NCBI GenBank assembly: GCA_030634505.1
Contig: DAOWAQ010000046.1
Span: 1-9,856 of the forward strand
Direction of reading: 5' to 3'
Length of the DNA: 9,856 nt
Source of the DNA: Calditrichia bacterium
GTDB taxonomy: Bacteria > Calditrichota > Calditrichia > JAJRVZ01
Shown: piece by piece, positions 8,079 to 9,856 of the stretch
Position numbering within the stretch: the stretch's first letter is position 1
Layout: each line of letters begins with the position of its first letter
The notes under the pieces: generated by a model
Seen by the model: only the letters and a program-made list of their open reading frames with translations
What the model was told of the DNA's origin: nothing
Database searches by the model: none
Translations under genes and position numbers: made by a program

Positions 8079-8206
8079 ACACACAGGCCTAAATTCAGAT
8101 AAAATATATATTTTTGCTTGCATCTTGTTGAGAAAAATTGTTAATTAATATTATTTAAAGTATTGACATGATATACGGCTATTAACCGCTCAATCATATG
8201 TTATAC
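8074..8206 (+). other. Possible second attC-like site (weak candidate)
   Basis: GTATAAC (8074-8080) and GTTATAC (8200-8206) are exact reverse complements 133 bp apart end to end, and GTATAAC is followed by ACACAGGCCTAA. The right-hand 7-mer is identical to the R' core of the site at 589-719, and the reverse complement of that site's end reads GTATAACGGTTCAGGCTAAG, resembling the left end here. An orphan gene starts 17 bp after the right-hand 7-mer, as in cassettes. Against it, the inner arms pair poorly next to the cores and the best long pairing (8061-8081 with 8169-8189, 15 of 21) is offset from them. It may be a degenerate site or a chance match; the orientation is not certain. Confidence 0.35.
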
Positions 8207-8223
8207 ATTTTATAGGCAAAGAT

Positions 8224-8835
8224 ATGAAAGTAAAATTTTTATATGGTGCTGAGCATTTTTTATTAGGGGAACTTGTTGAACTTGGAAGAAGACTAAAAGA
8301 TGAGCAGCTTGAAAAGATGGGATTACTTGAATATGTTGTAAAAGCTGAACAGGAATATTACTGGCGAATAGTGGCAATTTCTGACTTAATGCGTGATTTC
8401 ACTGGTTTACTTAAAGAAGAAATATATAGTGGGTTTGAACAAGCAAGACAATATGCAATGGAACCCAAAAGAAATGGTTCAAATTTTATTGGGCAAAGCT
8501 CTCGACATGGTGGAAGAAGTCTTCCTAAACCAGGAACATTAATAATTAGAACTTTTGAATACTATAATTTTCGATTTGTCGTGGTGGATTCTCCGAGTAA
8601 AATTATTAGGTTTGGTGATAAAGATGGAGGAATATATTTGAATGTTTCTCCGAGTGTAAATTCTTTTAGTAAAGCAAATGTGATTTTCGCTCTTGCAACC
8701 ATTTTTGTTCATCTTTTTTTAGCCGTGCATCAAACACATCTGCGTCCAGATTTGGATCATCCACCCATTCTCGTAAAAAAGTGCCACCGCCTAGAAGATC
8801 AATTGCCAGTCTTTCATTTTCATACTCATATGTAA
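8224..8835 (+). pseudogene. Unrecognised protein, 3' end apparently replaced at a junction
   Basis: I do not recognise this protein. The open frame of 203 codons begins MKVKFLYGAEHFLLGELVEL. Its first ~147 residues look like a genuine soluble, charged alpha/beta protein (KEEIYSGFEQARQYA, GTLIIRTFEYYNFRFVVVDS) with no signal peptide, unlike the operon to its left. Residues after ~147 (from about 8666) are merely the antisense reading of the conserved C-terminus of the DUF1343 gene on the other strand. The native 3' end is therefore probably missing and the tail is a fortuitous extension. The start at 8224 is preceded only by a weak TAGGCAAAG. It lies 17 bp after a GTTATAC core-like 7-mer, so a gene-cassette origin is possible. 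An alternative is a small intact gene with an unusual tail-to-tail overlap of ~170 bp, which I consider unlikely. Confidence 0.6.
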
Positions 8836-9856
8836 ACTGGCGCCAGATTTTATAATCAGGATACTCCATCCTGATCGCTTTAAACATTAACGCAACCAGT
8901 CTGTAAGGTTTAAATGCATCATGTTGATAAGAAGCATTGTCTGTAAGTATTTGAATTCCGGAACAAAACTTGCCTGTATGTTTTTGAAAGGTGGGTTCAA
9001 AATATGCAGATCTAAGAAAACATCCTTGTATCCATTCCGGCTTCAATTCAGTAATCCTGTTTAAGATCACATCAAAATCTATATCTGGCGCGCCTATAAT
9101 TTCCAGGGGTGTTGTTGTTCCTCTTCCTTCGGACAAGGTTGTACCTTCTATAAGTACAGTTCCTGGATAACAACGGGCCATATTTAATGTAGAAGCATTA
9201 GGACTGGGATTTGTCCATGAAATTTCATGTAGAGGCCACCCATATCCCGGGGCAACATCCGGATTGTAATCCACCATTGGGATAATATTCAGATCAACTT
9301 TCAGATTGTTTTTGCTGACATACCACAATGCAAATTCACCCATTGTAAGACCATGCCGCATTATAATCTGAGCCGGACCGACAAAGCTTTCCCAGCCTGC
9401 TTCAAGTATAGTCCCCTCAACAGGACGCCCGGCCGGATTCGGGCGGTCAAGAATATAGATTTGTTTTGTAGAATCGGATACTTTTAAAAAATAAACAAGT
9501 GTAGTCAGATATGTGTAGATTCTGGTTCCAACGTCCTGTAAATCTACAAGAAGGATATCGAATGTATCCATCATTTCTTTACTTGGAACTCTTGTTTTAC
9601 TATATAAACTGAAAACATGAATTCCATATTTTGGATCGGTAAAATCCTCTGATTCAATCATATTGTCTTGTTTGGCACCATACATACCATGTTGTGGAGA
9701 AAAAACAGCCGCCATATTTAAACTGTCAATATCCATAAGAACATCTAGTGTATGGCGACAATCGCAAGTAAGTGAAGCCTGGTGTGCTAAAAGAGCTATG
9801 CGAGGACCTTTTAATTTTTCAATTAGTTCTCTACTCTCAATTAAATTATCAATTCC
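8666..9856 (-). CDS. DUF1343 / NamZ-domain protein, PQHG subfamily (N-terminus outside window)
   Basis: The minus-strand frame is open from the right window edge (GIDNLIESRELIEKLKG..., my translation of 9737-9856) to TAA at 8668-8666, about 396 visible residues with an intact C-terminus (HLLY). The internal ATG at 9736 is not the start, because family homology continues upstream of it (PRIALLAHQASLTCD matches KRVGLITNQTGMNRF in the other copy). The motifs are FSPQHG, LLVDLQDVGTRIYTYLTTL, ILDRPNPAGRPVEG, MRHGLTMGEFALWY, WTNPSPNASTLNMA, EGTTLSEGRGTTTPLE and GAPDID. It carries Q where the operon NamZ has E in SPEHG, which by recollection is normal for a distinct DUF1343 subfamily with cytoplasmic or unknown location. 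NamZ-like muramidase activity is not assured for that subfamily. It is only distantly related to the operon copy, so this is not a recent duplication. It is probably resident chromosomal sequence. Confidence 0.9.
   Translation of the reverse strand, partial: GIDNLIESRELIEKLKGPRIALLAHQASLTCDCRHTLDVLMDIDSLNMAAVFSPQHGMYGAKQDNMIESEDFTDPKYGIHVFSLYSKTRVPSKEMMDTFDILLVDLQDVGTRIYTYLTTLVYFLKVSDSTKQIYILDRPNPAGRPVEGTILEAGWESFVGPAQIIMRHGLTMGEFALWYVSKNNLKVDLNIIPMVDYNPDVAPGYGWPLHEISWTNPSPNASTLNMARCYPGTVLIEGTTLSEGRGTTTPLEIIGAPDIDFDVILNRITELKPEWIQGCFLRSAYFEPTFQKHTGKFCSGIQILTDNASYQHDAFKPYRLVALMFKAIRMEYPDYKIWRQFTYEYENERLAIDLLGGGTFLREWVDDPNLDADVFDARLKKDEQKWLQERKSHLLY

Larger units (their letters stand above)
7892..8223. 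other. Gene-free spacer between the operon and the orphan gene
   Basis: These 332 AT-rich bp contain no credible coding region. A short AT-only-type stem (AATTCA 7954-7959 with TGAATT 7965-7970) is too weak to call a terminator. From 8035 to 8206 lies a set of overlapping inverted repeats built on the motif TATACGGC/GCCGTATA, plus a pair of exactly complementary 7-mers (GTATAAC 8074, GTTATAC 8200), described separately. I see no good operon terminator: no GC-rich stem here is followed by a T-run. Confidence 0.6.

Noticed and set aside
8163..8168. TTGACA as a -35 box for the orphan gene
   Set aside because: No TATAAT-like box lies 16-18 bp downstream (the region is CCGCTC); TTATAC at 8201 is too far away.
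9500..9736. ATG at 9736 as the true start of the right-hand DUF1343 gene
   Set aside because: The frame stays open to the window edge and the upstream residues match the family N-terminus, so the real start is outside the window.
9600..9740. Gln in FSPQHG of the right-hand DUF1343 protein as a loss of a catalytic Glu
   Set aside because: From memory PQHG is the normal form of a large DUF1343 subfamily, and the other motifs, including EGTTLSEGRGT, are intact; it is a subfamily trait, not decay.

Overview
The window is an AT-rich bacterial segment using the standard code. The secreted two-domain proteins, the weak Shine-Dalgarno sequences in front of most operon genes and the gene families suggest the Fibrobacterota-Chlorobiota-Bacteroidota (FCB) group, for example Bacteroidota, Ignavibacteria or a related uncultured lineage. 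That assignment is an inference; no marker gene is present.

Layout. (i) 1-470, minus strand: N-terminal half of a tyrosine recombinase that runs off the left edge. (ii) 471-762: intergenic. It holds the integrase ribosome binding site, a 10-bp tandem repeat and, at 589-719, a structure with the hallmarks of an integron attC recombination site. (iii) 763-7891, plus strand: a tight four-gene operon of exported proteins. These are a DUF3604/PHP-like protein broken by one in-frame stop, a class-C-beta-lactamase-fold serine hydrolase (AmiE/YbbE type), a DUF1343 protein (NamZ, exo-beta-N-acetylmuramidase, GH171), and a second, longer DUF3604/PHP-like protein. (iv) 7892-8223: 332 bp without a gene, containing nested inverted repeats and a second, weaker attC-like pair of core 7-mers. 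(v) 8224 onward: an unrecognised small gene whose 3' part runs into (vi) 8666-9856, minus strand, the C-terminal ~396 residues of a second DUF1343 protein of a different subfamily.

How it may work. NamZ and AmiE act together in Bacillus subtilis in breaking down and recycling cell-wall muropeptides: AmiE removes the stem peptide and NamZ releases MurNAc from non-reducing ends. All four operon products carry signal peptides, so this looks like an extracytoplasmic wall-sugar scavenging module flanked by two related PHP-like putative metalloenzymes of unknown substrate. The left edge resembles the platform of an integron: a divergent tyrosine recombinase followed by a correctly oriented attC. 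The operon therefore sits where a cassette would sit. Whether it is a true, exceptionally large multi-gene cassette or only lies beside a relic attC cannot be decided here. It is the most interesting open question in the window.
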